Program-made: the position numbers and the translations under genes
The notes under the pieces: model-generated
What the model saw: only the letters and a program-made list of their open reading frames with translations
What the model was told of the DNA's origin: nothing
Databases searched by the model: none
Source: HIMB114 sp052048155
Lineage (GTDB): Bacteria; Pseudomonadota; Alphaproteobacteria; Pelagibacterales; Pelagibacteraceae
Assembly (NCBI RefSeq): GCF_052048155.1
Contig: NZ_JBNAIK010000009.1
Coordinates: 1-39,479 of the forward strand
Length of the DNA stretch: 39,479 bases
Direction of reading: 5' to 3'
Shown: piece by piece, positions 25,962-34,370 of the stretch
Numbering within the stretch: position 1 is the stretch's first letter
How the letters are laid out: every line of letters starts with the position of its first letter

Positions 25962-26852
25962 TTATTTTACTTTTTTGTTTGATTTTTTAATTATAACTTT
26001 TGCTTTATTTCTAACTTTATTAGTTCCTTCAGCTACAATTTGATCACCAGCTTTTAATCCTGATAAAACTTCAACTTTACCAAAATTTCTCAGTCCAATT
26101 TTTATTTCATTTCTTTTAAGGATGTTATTTTCTATCAAATATACAAATTTATTATTTCCTTGGATCACAAGAGATTCTTCAGGAATAGATAAAGATTTTC
26201 TATCATTATAAATAACTTTTATATTAAGAAGAATTCCAGGAATCAGTTCAAGATTTGGATTAGAAACTTCTATTTGAGCAAGGATTGATCTTGAGGTTGG
26301 ATCAACTCTTGAGCTAACAGTCTTAACCTCTCCTTCAAATACCTTGTTAAATGCATCTGTTGTAGCCTCAACTCTTAATCCGTTTTTAAGAATACCAACG
26401 TAGTTTTCAGGTAATTTAATATCTACTTTAAGTTTTGTACTATCATCTAATGTTGCAATAATAGAGTTGCTGTCACCAAGAATACCTGGAGTAATTTCTC
26501 TTTTTCCTAATCGGCCCTCAAATGGAGCGATAATATCTCTATCTCTAAGTGAAGCAATAATTGTGCCTTTTTTTACAAATTGCTGTTTATTAAAATCGAT
26601 AGATTTTATTATGTTTTCTTTTTTTATCCTTATTGAAAAAGATTTGTTTGCTATAGCGGTACCAAATGTTTCAATACTTTGAAAAAAATTTGATTCTTTG
26701 ACACTATAGGCAATTACACCTGATGGTTTGCCTCTTGCTTTTTTTATTGCTTTTTCAATCTTTGAATTAATAATTGTTCGCCCAATTATAATTGAAGCTA
26801 TTATAAAAAAGAAAATTGATAGAAATATAATAATTTTTTTTTGGGTCTTCAT
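25962..26852 (-). CDS. RND periplasmic adaptor lacking the alpha-helical hairpin
   Basis: A membrane-fusion (HlyD/AcrA-family) adaptor of 296 residues with an N-terminal membrane anchor (7-27). The lipoyl halves are visible, but FVKKGTIIASLRD at 92-104 runs straight into RDIIAPFEGRLGKR at about 105-118. In ordinary adaptors these are separated by a long helical hairpin that reaches the outer-membrane channel. The beta-barrel (DIKLPENYVGILKNGLRV), SSRVDPTSRSILAQIEV and the membrane-proximal end (GLKAGDQIVAEG) are normal. No frameshift is needed to explain the loss. Hairpin-less adaptors are known, for example BesA of Borrelia. The gene precedes its RND partner by 6 bases. Confidence 0.87.
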   Translation of the reverse strand: MKTQKKIIIFLSIFFFIIASIIIGRTIINSKIEKAIKKARGKPSGVIAYSVKESNFFQSIETFGTAIANKSFSIRIKKENIIKSIDFNKQQFVKKGTIIASLRDRDIIAPFEGRLGKREITPGILGDSNSIIATLDDSTKLKVDIKLPENYVGILKNGLRVEATTDAFNKVFEGEVKTVSSRVDPTSRSILAQIEVSNPNLELIPGILLNIKVIYNDRKSLSIPEESLVIQGNNKFVYLIENNILKRNEIKIGLRNFGKVEVLSGLKAGDQIVAEGTNKVRNKAKVIIKKSNKKVK

Positions 26853-26908
26853 TTGGCGGTATTTATCATTTCTAATTAAAAAAGATATTAGATAAAATTA
26901 TGTAAATA

Positions 26909-27745
26909 TTATGAATTTTTGAGATTATTTTTAGTGGCCCATTCAGTCCATGATCCATCAAAAACGTTATAATTATCGATATTATTTAGATTTTCATAAG
27001 CAGCTCCGACTACACAAGCGGCAACTCCAGAACCACAAGAAAAAACTAAAGAGTCTTTTTTCATAATATTTTTTTCTTTAAAAATTTTTTTAATTTCTTC
27101 TTTATTTTTAAAACAGCCTGTTTCAGCGTCAACAATTATATTAAATGGTATATTTAAACTATTTTCAATATTTCCACTTTGCAGATCTTTTCTAGGCTCA
27201 GGATCAGCACCATTAAATCGACCACTTGGTCTTGCATCCACTAATTTAAATTCTTTAGTTTGAGTATTTTTTTTGACATCTTCAAAGTCTTTAATTTTTG
27301 ATCGATTTAATTGAGCTAAATAATTTGTTTTTATTTTTTTATTAGGTGCAGATGTTTCAATTTTTTTATTTTTAATTTTCCAAAATTTTAAACCTCCATC
27401 TAAGATTGATATTTTTTTATGTCCAAATTGTTTAAACATCCAGTACACTCTTGCAGAACTAAAAACTCCCAAAGAATCATATGTTATAATATGGTGCTCA
27501 TTTAATACGCCAAGCTCACTTACCTTTTTAGAGAAGTAATCTTCTGTAGGCATCATATGAGGAAAAGGACTTTCTTGTTCGGATATTTCATCAATATCAA
27601 AGAAAATTGCTCCTGGTATTCTTTCTTTTTTAAATTCTTCTTTGCCTGATCTTTGAGTATTTGGTAGGTGCCAACTACAATCTAAAATAATTATATTTTC
27701 ATTATTTAAATTATTTTCCAGCCAATCAACGTCAACTATATTCAT
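26909..27745 (-). CDS. sseA: 3-mercaptopyruvate sulfurtransferase-like (double rhodanese)
   Basis: A two-domain rhodanese-family protein of 278 residues. The inactive N-terminal rhodanese domain includes LDCSWHLP and HHIITYDSLGVFSSARVYW. The C-terminal domain has LVDARPSGRFNG and the active loop SCGSGVAA with nucleophile C237. A CGSGV loop is characteristic of mercaptopyruvate sulfurtransferase, whereas thiosulfate sulfurtransferase has CRKGV. It probably takes part in cysteine catabolism and persulfide supply. It is transcribed away from the DMT transporter gene, with starts 35 bases apart, and sits behind the RND operon with a 56-base gap. Confidence 0.9.
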   Translation of the reverse strand: MNIVDVDWLENNLNNENIIILDCSWHLPNTQRSGKEEFKKERIPGAIFFDIDEISEQESPFPHMMPTEDYFSKKVSELGVLNEHHIITYDSLGVFSSARVYWMFKQFGHKKISILDGGLKFWKIKNKKIETSAPNKKIKTNYLAQLNRSKIKDFEDVKKNTQTKEFKLVDARPSGRFNGADPEPRKDLQSGNIENSLNIPFNIIVDAETGCFKNKEEIKKIFKEKNIMKKDSLVFSCGSGVAACVVGAAYENLNNIDNYNVFDGSWTEWATKNNLKNS

Positions 27746-27779
27746 GATTTTTTCAAATTAGCATGATACTAGATTTTTA

Positions 27780-28664
27780 ATGATCAGTAAAAATCAATTA
27801 GGAATAATTTACATGATTTTAAGTGTAGTTTGCTTTTCATTAATGGATATTTCTGTAAAATTAATGTCCAATTCTTATCCTATTGGACAATTAATATTTT
27901 TTAGAGGCTTTTTAGGACTTATCCCTATCTTTTTTATTATTCCTCTTAATCGATACAAAAACCTTTTAGAAACATCTAAATTAAAATTACATATTGGTAG
28001 AGCCGTAGCAGGAACTTTTGCAATGGCGAATTTGTATTTAGGTCTTAAATTTTTACCAATAGCAGATGCAATTACTATCAGTTTTGCCGCTCCAATATTT
28101 GCAACAATTTTTTCGATTATTTTTTTAAGTGAGATTGTGAGATTTTATAGGTGGTTTGCGATTATTCTAGGAATCATTGGGGTGATTGTTGTTTTAAAGC
28201 CTGGTACTACGATGTTTAGTTATTATTCTTTTTTCCCTATTTTATTTTGTTTAGGATTTGCAACTATTTCAATATTAATAAAAAAACTATCCAAGACAGA
28301 ACCAGACTATTTAATTTCGATGTTTTTTACGATTGCATTAATTTTAACAGGTTGCATCTCATACTTCTTTGGATGGAATGAAATAAAAACTGAAGATATC
28401 ATTTATTTATTTGCGATTGGTATCTGTGGTTCAACAGGGAATATATTTCTAACGATGTCTATTAGAAAAGCCGATATATCTTTAGTAACTCCAGTTAAAT
28501 ATTTAAGTTTAATTTTTGCAATATTATCAGGAATATTTATTTTTGGAGAAAGTATTTCTTACTTAACATTATTGGGTGCTTTCTTGATTATTATCAGTAC
28601 TGCAATAATTTTTAGAAGAGAAGCAATTAAAAAAGTTAAAACTACAATGGTAAGACAAGTTTAA
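27780..28664 (+). CDS. DMT-superfamily transporter (EamA family)
   Basis: A 294-residue integral membrane protein with ten hydrophobic helices in two EamA repeats. The first repeat includes FRGFLGLIPIFFI and GRAVAGTFAMANLYLGLKFLPIADAITISFAAPIF. The second ends with the parallel PVKYLSLIFAILSGIFIFGE. Members export or import amino acids, nucleosides or other metabolites, and the substrate cannot be inferred here. The ATG lies directly before the alkA-like gene's transcription unit; the next gene starts at the base after this stop. Confidence 0.88.
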   Translation: MISKNQLGIIYMILSVVCFSLMDISVKLMSNSYPIGQLIFFRGFLGLIPIFFIIPLNRYKNLLETSKLKLHIGRAVAGTFAMANLYLGLKFLPIADAITISFAAPIFATIFSIIFLSEIVRFYRWFAIILGIIGVIVVLKPGTTMFSYYSFFPILFCLGFATISILIKKLSKTEPDYLISMFFTIALILTGCISYFFGWNEIKTEDIIYLFAIGICGSTGNIFLTMSIRKADISLVTPVKYLSLIFAILSGIFIFGESISYLTLLGAFLIIISTAIIFRREAIKKVKTTMVRQV

Positions 28665-29282
28665 ATGACTAAACCAAAATATTGGGATCAGGGAAAAAAA
28701 TATCTTTCAAAAAAAGATAAGATCTTGGGTAAATTAATAAAAAAATATAAAGGAAATTTAAAGACAAGAAGCGACCCTTTTTTCTCTTTATGCAAATCTA
28801 TTGTTGGTCAGCAAATATCAGTTCAGGCTGCCTCATCAGTTTGGAAAAAATTAGAAACTAAAGCTAAAAAAATTCATCCAAAAAATATTTATAAGCTTAC
28901 ACCAAAACAATTAGCTTCTTGCGGCCTTTCAAGACAAAAAATTTCATACTTGAAAATCTTAGCTAAAAAATTTTTAAATAAAGAGCTTGATATTAAAAAG
29001 TTAAAAAAAATGAATGATCAAGACGCAATAAAATACCTTGTGCAGGTTAAAGGTATTGGAGTTTGGACTGCTGAAATGTTTTTATTTTTTAATCAAATGA
29101 GGCCAGATATTTTCCCTGTGCAAGATATTGGATTGCTCAGGGGGATATCAAATAATTATAAAACTAAATACCCGCCATCACCATCACAATTAAAAAAGTT
29201 CAAGGAAAGATGGAGCCCTTATTGCACAGTTGCAACATGGTATTTATGGAGAAGCATAGACCCTGAACCAGTTAGTTATTAA
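28665..29282 (+). CDS. alkA: DNA-3-methyladenine glycosylase (AlkA-like, HhH-GPD)
   Basis: A 205-residue base-excision glycosylase removing alkylated purines. The helix-hairpin-helix is VQVKGIGVWTAEMFLFF, and the catalytic aspartate is D154 in FPVQDIGLLRG. SIVGQQISVQAA near residue 45 and the closing CTVATWYLWR are typical of the short AlkA/MAG type. It lacks the N-terminal TBP-like domain of E. coli AlkA. Its ATG directly abuts the transporter stop, so they form one transcript. The last 11 bases overlap the DUF1330 gene on the other strand. Confidence 0.9.
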   Translation: MTKPKYWDQGKKYLSKKDKILGKLIKKYKGNLKTRSDPFFSLCKSIVGQQISVQAASSVWKKLETKAKKIHPKNIYKLTPKQLASCGLSRQKISYLKILAKKFLNKELDIKKLKKMNDQDAIKYLVQVKGIGVWTAEMFLFFNQMRPDIFPVQDIGLLRGISNNYKTKYPPSPSQLKKFKERWSPYCTVATWYLWRSIDPEPVSY

Positions 29283-29565
29283 ATTCTTTTGCTATTACTA
29301 AGTCTCTGTGAGTTGTCTCTTTAGCGTAAGACCATGCTTCTAAATATTCTTTTGAGTCATGACATTCATTAGCTTTTTCAAAACTTGGAAATTCCCATAT
29401 GACAATTCTTTCAAACCCATTTCCTTCTAATACTTTGTGATCGCTTCCTCGAACTAGAGCTTTTCCGCCGTATGATTTGATTACAGGAGTAGCAGCTTCA
29501 CCATATTTTTTTAAGTTATCCTGATTTTCAATTTTTTTATATAGTGCAATCCAATAGCCTTTCAT
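29272..29565 (-). CDS. DUF1330-family protein
   Basis: A 97-residue protein of the DUF1330 family, a small ferredoxin-like (dimeric alpha-beta barrel) fold of unknown function. Family features seen are the opening KGYWIALY, then YGEAATPVIKSYGGKALVRG, IVIWEFPSFEKANECHDSKEYLEA and the closing RDLVIAKEF. It has one of the few textbook ribosome-binding sites in the window, AAGGAG six bases before the ATG, which suggests strong translation. It is divergent from the phosphoribosyltransferase gene and tail-overlaps alkA. Confidence 0.88.
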   Translation of the reverse strand: MKGYWIALYKKIENQDNLKKYGEAATPVIKSYGGKALVRGSDHKVLEGNGFERIVIWEFPSFEKANECHDSKEYLEAWSYAKETTHRDLVIAKEFNN

Positions 29566-29598
29566 TTACATCTCCTTAAAATTAATTAATAACTACTT

Positions 29599-30117
29599 AT
29601 GGATAATAAATTAATTGTTAACTGGGATGAATACAACAAAACAGTAGAAAAGTTAGCAATACAAGTTCATGACTCTGGGTTTAAGGTCAATTTATTAATT
29701 GGCATAATGAGAGGCGGAGCTCCTATCATAGATGTATTAAGTAGAATTTTTAAAATTAAATGTGCATATATGGCCGTTGAGTCTTACTCAGGAGATGATA
29801 TTGAAAATCAACAAGGTCAAATAATTTTTTCAAGAGAATTAAGTTCAACTGCCCATACTTTAGGTGGAAATATTTTATTATGTGATGACCTTTCAGATAC
29901 TGGGGTTACTTTAAACAAAAGTATAGAGTGGTTACAAAATTACCGTCCAATGAGAGGAAATATTAAAGAAATTCGAACAGCTGTTTTATGGAAAAAATCT
30001 CAATCGTCTTTTGAACCTGATTACTGTGCTAATAGACTCAAAGATAGTCCTTGGATAGTTCAGCCTTTTGAAAAATACGAAGAAATTAGAATAGAAGATA
30101 TAAAAAAAAACCACTAG
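29599..30117 (+). CDS. Purine phosphoribosyltransferase (Gpt/Hpt-like)
   Basis: A 172-residue type I phosphoribosyltransferase. The PRPP-binding motif is ILLCDDLSDTGVTL. The pyrophosphate loop is LIGIMRGGAP, and the C-terminal base-recognition region includes PWIVQPFE, as in xanthine/guanine and related PRTases. It probably converts guanine, xanthine or hypoxanthine to nucleotides. The gene faces the NCS2 purine permease tail to tail across a hairpin terminator, and its TAG stop lies inside the stem of that hairpin. Exact base preference cannot be told by eye. Confidence 0.87.
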   Translation: MDNKLIVNWDEYNKTVEKLAIQVHDSGFKVNLLIGIMRGGAPIIDVLSRIFKIKCAYMAVESYSGDDIENQQGQIIFSRELSSTAHTLGGNILLCDDLSDTGVTLNKSIEWLQNYRPMRGNIKEIRTAVLWKKSQSSFEPDYCANRLKDSPWIVQPFEKYEEIRIEDIKKNH

Positions 30118-30140
30118 GGTTTTTTTTACCCTAGTGGTTT
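30108..30140 (-). terminator. Strong hairpin terminator between PRTase and NCS2 permease
   Basis: A perfect 13-base-pair inverted repeat, AAACCACTAGGGT and its complement, encloses a 7-base loop. Read on the reverse strand, the stem is followed by at least six further T (complement of 30102-30107), the classic intrinsic terminator for the NCS2 permease gene, which ends 8 bases earlier. On the forward strand the stem has no clean T-run after it, so termination of the phosphoribosyltransferase transcript is less certain. The stem includes that gene's TAG stop codon. Confidence 0.88.
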
Positions 30141-30147
30141 ATAAAAT

Positions 30148-31437
30148 TTAAATTATTGCAAAGCTAATAAAACTTAAAACAGCCACAACCCATATTGCTG
30201 GATTGACTGTATTTGCTTTTCCACTTGCAATTTTAATTAATGCGTATGCAAGGAATGCCAATGCAATTCCATAGCTAATGCTATAAGTGAGAGGCATAGT
30301 AATCATTGCTAATACTGCAGGACCTGACTCAGATATATCATCCCATTCAATATCAGTGATATTTCTAACAAAAAGAATAGCAACATATACTAGTGCTGCA
30401 CCATCAATTTGTTTTGGTAATGATGTTGCGAGTGGAGCAAAGAAAAGACATGCTAAAAACAGAACACCTATCACTAAAGATGTCATGCCTGTTTTTCCAC
30501 CTGCCTTGATACCAGATCCAGATTCAATATAACTGGTTACTGTTGTTGTACCAAATAATGAACCTGCAACTGTTCCAACACTGTCAGACAACATTGCTTT
30601 ATCAATATCTTTAACTTTTCCATTTGCATCAACTTTCCCCGCTACGTTTGCAACAGAGGTCAAAGTTCCTGCAGTATCAAAAAAGTCTACAAAAAATAAT
30701 GTAAACACAACTGTTGCCATTCCAGCTGTTAGTCCGGCAGAAAGATCAAAAGTTAATAAGTGCGTCATTGGAGGAATTGATCCAACTACACCATTAAATT
30801 TTGATAAATCAGCAACCCATGCAATAATTGAAAACACAAGTATTCCAATAATAATATTTCCTTTTACTTTTAGTTTCTCAAGAACAATCATTGAAACAAA
30901 TGCAAGACATGCAAGAATTACTATTGGGTCTTTTAGATTACCAAGCGTGACCAATGTCACCGGGTGATCAACGGTGATCCCCATAATTTCCATTCCAATA
31001 ATTGCTAGGAACAATCCAATACCAGCACCGATTCCAAGCTTTAAGCTTTTTGGAATTGAATTAATTATCCATGCACGAATAGGCGTTAAAGATATTATTA
31101 AAAATAAAATTCCAGCAACAAATACCGCACCTAACGCTTGATCTGGTGAGTATCCCATTCCTTTACAAACACCATAAGCAATGAACGCATTTAGTCCCAT
31201 TCCAGGAGCTAAACCAACAGGCCAGCTTTTTCCGTAAAAAGCCATAATAAAACAAGCAACTGCTGATGCTAAAATTGTAGCTGTATAAACACCTCCAAAA
31301 TCAAAACCACCATCTTTAAGAATAACAGGGTTTAAAAACATAATGTAAGCCATGGTCAAAAAAGTTGTAACTCCAGCTATGACTTCCGTTCTTAAATCTG
31401 TATTATTTTTTTTAAATTCAAAATATTTTTCAAACAT
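30148..31437 (-). CDS. NCS2-family purine permease (AzgA-like)
   Basis: A 429-residue integral membrane protein of the NCS2 family, AzgA/adenine-guanine-hypoxanthine branch. It opens FEFKKNNTDLRTEVIAGVTTFLTMAYIMFLNP, followed by PVGLAPGMGLNAFIAYG, GIGLFLAIIGM, VDFFDTAGTL and FGTTTVTSYIESGSGI, all signature segments. Twelve or more helices are predicted from hydrophobicity. An AGGAGG-like site (TTGGAGG) lies 6 bases before the ATG. With the neighbouring phosphoribosyltransferase it makes an uptake-and-salvage pair for purine bases. I see no purine riboswitch in the 120-base upstream gap. Confidence 0.93.
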   Translation of the reverse strand: MFEKYFEFKKNNTDLRTEVIAGVTTFLTMAYIMFLNPVILKDGGFDFGGVYTATILASAVACFIMAFYGKSWPVGLAPGMGLNAFIAYGVCKGMGYSPDQALGAVFVAGILFLIISLTPIRAWIINSIPKSLKLGIGAGIGLFLAIIGMEIMGITVDHPVTLVTLGNLKDPIVILACLAFVSMIVLEKLKVKGNIIIGILVFSIIAWVADLSKFNGVVGSIPPMTHLLTFDLSAGLTAGMATVVFTLFFVDFFDTAGTLTSVANVAGKVDANGKVKDIDKAMLSDSVGTVAGSLFGTTTVTSYIESGSGIKAGGKTGMTSLVIGVLFLACLFFAPLATSLPKQIDGAALVYVAILFVRNITDIEWDDISESGPAVLAMITMPLTYSISYGIALAFLAYALIKIASGKANTVNPAIWVVAVLSFISFAII

Positions 31438-31557
31438 TTTTATCCTCCAAGAACTCCTATATTGTAATTTGATGTTTTTTTTAGTTTTTAAAATTTTAAA
31501 TGTGGATTTTTTTTGTGTATCTATTGAAAAATTTCTAGAGTAGATTGTAAAAAACAG

Positions 31558-32886
31558 ATGTTATCAAAAGAAAATCTAATAAATTATTTCAAACAGGGTG
31601 AAAAAAAATCTAGCGCTTTTAAAATTGGTACTGAACACGAAAAATTTCTCTTTGATATTAAAACAAAAAAACCAGTAGATTTTTCAGAAAATGGCATTGT
31701 TGGAATTTTTAATATTTTAAAAGAAAATCAGTGGACAGAGATAAAAGAAAAGGAAAATATAATTGGATTAAAAAAAGAAAATTTATCAATTACACTTGAA
31801 CCTGGTTTACAAATAGAATTATCCGGGGCACCATGTGGTACAATTCATGACACCTGTAGAGAAGTTAATTTATATTTAAAAGAATTAAAACAAGCTTGTG
31901 CTAAACTTGGCCTTGGAATTATTGGAATAGGTTTTATCCCAAATGCTAAAATAAACGAAATTCATAAGCTTAAAAAAAAACGTTACTCCATCATGAGAGA
32001 TTATATGCCAAAAGTTGGTACACTTGGCTTGGATATGATGCACAGAACAGCAGCCACACAGGTTAATTTTGATTTTTCGTCTGAGGATGATTTTAGAAAA
32101 AAAACTAAAGTTGCAAGTTGCCTTGTACCAGTTGCAGTATCATTATTTTCAAATTCACCAGTTCTAGAAGGAAAGTTAAATGGTTTTATTGGCTATCGTA
32201 CAAATATTTGGCAACACACAGATGATAATAGATCTGGATTGATCCCATTTTTTTTTGATAAAGAAAACTCATATGAACAATATTGTGACTATGCATTAAA
32301 TGTTCCGATGTATTTTGTGAATAGAAATGATGATGTCATAGATGTTTCAGGAAAAAACTTTAAAGATTTTGTAAATGGTAAATTAAAAGAGACAAACTAT
32401 GAGGAAGCAAATCTAGACGACTGGGCCAACCATTTATCTACAATCTTTACAGAAGTAAGAGTTAAACAATATTTAGAAATAAGACCAGCAGACTCTTGTT
32501 CGTGGTCAGGAATTTGTTCTATCCCAGCTTTTTGGACAGGTATTTTGTATGATCAAAATATTTTAGACGAATGCTTTGAGATTTGTAAAGAATGGAAATT
32601 TAAAGATGTAAATCAAGCATATTTAGATGCTGGAAAAAAAGGTTTTGAAGCAGAGCTATATGGTAAACCGATTTTACAATATGCCAAATCATTTTTAGAA
32701 TTATCACAAAAAGGTTTACAAAATAGAAAAAAGCTTAATTCTAATAATGATGACGAAAGCATCTTTTTAAAAGAACTTTTTGGCTTTATAGAAAATAAAA
32801 AAAATCTCTCAAATATATTAATCGAAGAATTTGAAAAAAAATATAAAAACAATCTAGATTTAATTTTTGATGAAAAAGCATTTTAA
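31558..32886 (+). CDS. gshA: Glutamate-cysteine ligase (alphaproteobacterial/plant type)
   Basis: Catalyses the first step of glutathione synthesis, joining glutamate and cysteine with ATP. The 442 residues belong to the GCS2 class shared by plants and alphaproteobacteria. Visible segments are FKIGTEHEKFLF, LEPGLQIELSGAP, LGLDMMHRTAATQVNFDFSS, GYRTNIWQHTDDNRSG and YLEIRPADSCSW. Its last 17 bases overlap gshB, so both steps are translationally coupled. The 120-base gap upstream is shared with the divergent NCS2 permease and must hold both promoters. I could not pick out a confident promoter there. Confidence 0.93.
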   Translation: MLSKENLINYFKQGEKKSSAFKIGTEHEKFLFDIKTKKPVDFSENGIVGIFNILKENQWTEIKEKENIIGLKKENLSITLEPGLQIELSGAPCGTIHDTCREVNLYLKELKQACAKLGLGIIGIGFIPNAKINEIHKLKKKRYSIMRDYMPKVGTLGLDMMHRTAATQVNFDFSSEDDFRKKTKVASCLVPVAVSLFSNSPVLEGKLNGFIGYRTNIWQHTDDNRSGLIPFFFDKENSYEQYCDYALNVPMYFVNRNDDVIDVSGKNFKDFVNGKLKETNYEEANLDDWANHLSTIFTEVRVKQYLEIRPADSCSWSGICSIPAFWTGILYDQNILDECFEICKEWKFKDVNQAYLDAGKKGFEAELYGKPILQYAKSFLELSQKGLQNRKKLNSNNDDESIFLKELFGFIENKKNLSNILIEEFEKKYKNNLDLIFDEKAF

Positions 32887-33820
32887 GATCGCGATTCAAA
32901 TGGATCCTTTGGAAAAAATAAATCCAAAGGAAGATAGTACTTTTGTCATTGCTCAAGAAGCGCAAAGAAGAGGATATAAATTATTTCATTATTCACCAAA
33001 GGATATTTCTTTAAAAAATAACACCATTATTGCAAAGGGATGTTATTTTAAAATTATTAATCAAGGCAAAAAATTTTTTAAGAAACAAAAAAAAATTTCA
33101 ATTAATTTAAACCAGTTCCATTGTGTTTTGGTCAGGCAAGATCCTCCATTTAATATGGAATATATAACCGCAACTTATTTTTTAGAAATGCTAAACCAAA
33201 AAGTTTTAGTAGTGAATAATCCAACTGAGATTAGGAATAATCCTGAAAAATTATCAATGTTTAATTTTAAAAATTTAATTCCTGACACATTAATTTCAGA
33301 AGATTTAAACGAAATTCAAAATTTTATTAAAAAATATAAATTTACTATTCTTAAACCTCTTTATGGTAATGGCGGAGAAGGTATTGAAAAAGTAACCAAA
33401 GGTTCATTAAAAAATAAAACAATTATCCAAAGGATGATTAAAAAATATAAAGGGGCAATTATTGCTCAAAAATTTATAAAAGAGATTAGTCAAGGCGATA
33501 GAAGAATTATACTGATAGATGGGGAATATGTGGGCTCAGTCGCAAGGATACCAAAAAAAGGAAGTATCAAAGCTAACTTTCATGCAGGCGGATCTGCACA
33601 AAGATCAGGATTAGTTTTTAAAGATAGGAAAATTTGTTCAAAGCTAAAACCGTATTTGAAGAAAAAAGGTCTTTTTTTTACAGGTATAGATGCCATTGGA
33701 AATTATTTAACAGAAATAAATGTCACTTCACCAACCGGGATGCAAGAAATTAACCGGCTAAATAATACAAGATTAGAAAAAATATTTTGGGATAAATTAG
33801 AAAAGAAAATTAAGAAATAG
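32870..33820 (+). CDS. gshB: Glutathione synthetase
   Basis: The second step of glutathione synthesis, adding glycine to gamma-glutamylcysteine; an ATP-grasp enzyme. The N terminus KIAIQMDPLEKINPKEDSTF is the family signature, followed by LVRQDPPFNMEYITATY and NNPTEIRNNPEKL. The ATP-grasp core is KPLYGNGGEGI, with RRIILIDGEYVGSVARIP and a late metal site in GIDAIGNYLTEINVTSPTG. I start at the ATG at 32870 (316 residues), not the TTG one codon earlier. It overlaps gshA by 17 bases and is followed by a hairpin. Confidence 0.95.
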   Translation: MKKHFKIAIQMDPLEKINPKEDSTFVIAQEAQRRGYKLFHYSPKDISLKNNTIIAKGCYFKIINQGKKFFKKQKKISINLNQFHCVLVRQDPPFNMEYITATYFLEMLNQKVLVVNNPTEIRNNPEKLSMFNFKNLIPDTLISEDLNEIQNFIKKYKFTILKPLYGNGGEGIEKVTKGSLKNKTIIQRMIKKYKGAIIAQKFIKEISQGDRRIILIDGEYVGSVARIPKKGSIKANFHAGGSAQRSGLVFKDRKICSKLKPYLKKKGLFFTGIDAIGNYLTEINVTSPTGMQEINRLNNTRLEKIFWDKLEKKIKK

Positions 33821-33822
33821 TC

Positions 33823-33846
33823 TAGAGGCGACTAATGTCGCCTCTA
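33823..33846. terminator. Bidirectional hairpin terminator between gshB and hsp20
   Basis: A perfect 10-base-pair GC-rich stem (TAGAGGCGAC and its complement) with a 4-base TAAT loop begins 3 bases after the gshB stop and ends 10 bases before the convergent hsp20 stop. Neither side has a long pure T-run, but both are AT-rich. In DNA this poor in G+C so stable a hairpin is unlikely by chance, and its position between convergent genes fits a shared terminator. Confidence 0.72.
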
Positions 33847-33856
33847 CCTATATTAT

Positions 33857-34303
33857 TTATTGTATTTCAATTTGTCTTGGCTTTTTAGCTTCTGGAATAA
33901 TTCTTTCCAAAGAAACTTTTAAAAGACCATCTTTTAGTTCAGCGCCTTTCACTTCAGTGTCATCAGCAATTGTAAAAGATTTACTAAAGTATCTTTTAGA
34001 AATACCTTGATGAATAACATTACCGTTTTCATCTTTAGTTTCTGAACTATCTTTTTTAACAGATTTGATTGTTAAAAGGTTATCAGCATATTCGATGGCG
34101 ATATCCTTTTTATTATAACCTGCTAATGCTACTTCAACATTGTATTGGTTTTCACCAGTTTTTACGATGTTGTATGGCGGATAGTTTACTGAAGGTGTCT
34201 TAAAAAAATCATCTTCAAACATTTTTTCAAAATGATCGAAAATATTATCATAACCTACAGTAACAGGTCTTAGTTGATTAAATATAGATAAAGCATTACT
34301 CAT
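33857..34303 (-). CDS. ibpA: Small heat-shock protein (IbpA/Hsp20 family)
   Basis: An ATP-independent holdase that binds unfolding proteins. The 148 residues contain an alpha-crystallin domain at about 40-135: YNVEVALAGYNKKDIAIEYADNLLTI, then the long insertion with ISKRYFSKSFTIADD, and ELKDGLLKVSLERIIPE. It ends in an I-x-I-like IEIQ tail. The N terminus LSIFNQLRPVTVGYDNIFDHFEKMF closely matches IbpA-like proteins of alphaproteobacteria. Upstream lie a sigma-32-like promoter and a leader predicted to hide the ribosome-binding site, which together imply control at both transcription and translation by heat. It follows ptrB on the same strand but appears to have its own promoter. Confidence 0.94.
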   Translation of the reverse strand: MSNALSIFNQLRPVTVGYDNIFDHFEKMFEDDFFKTPSVNYPPYNIVKTGENQYNVEVALAGYNKKDIAIEYADNLLTIKSVKKDSSETKDENGNVIHQGISKRYFSKSFTIADDTEVKGAELKDGLLKVSLERIIPEAKKPRQIEIQ

Positions 34304-34309
34304 TTTTTT

Positions 34310-34366
34310 CCTCCTTTGTTAAGCAAGTACTTTTTTTATAGGCCCTAACATTAAGCGACCTATAAA
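34310..34366 (-). promoter_or_regulatory. Putative ROSE-like RNA thermometer in the hsp20 leader
   Basis: Read on the reverse strand, the leader can form two hairpins. The first is 8 base pairs (34359-34366 with 34335-34342) around a 16-base loop. The second pairs CTTGCTT (34327-34321) with the Shine-Dalgarno AAGGAGG (34316-34310) across a 4-base AACA loop, leaving a single G opposite G in the middle. A U-U/C-G-C-U strand pairing with the ribosome-binding site with a G-G opposition is the hallmark of ROSE elements, known in alphaproteobacterial small heat-shock genes. The ATG follows 6 bases later. I worked this out by eye without folding energies. Confidence 0.6.
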
Positions 34367-34370
34367 TATT

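Noticed and set aside
31438..31557. Purine riboswitch before the NCS2 permease
   Set aside because: No three-way-junction pattern or conserved TATA...loop sequences on the reverse strand; the region is nearly all A/T.
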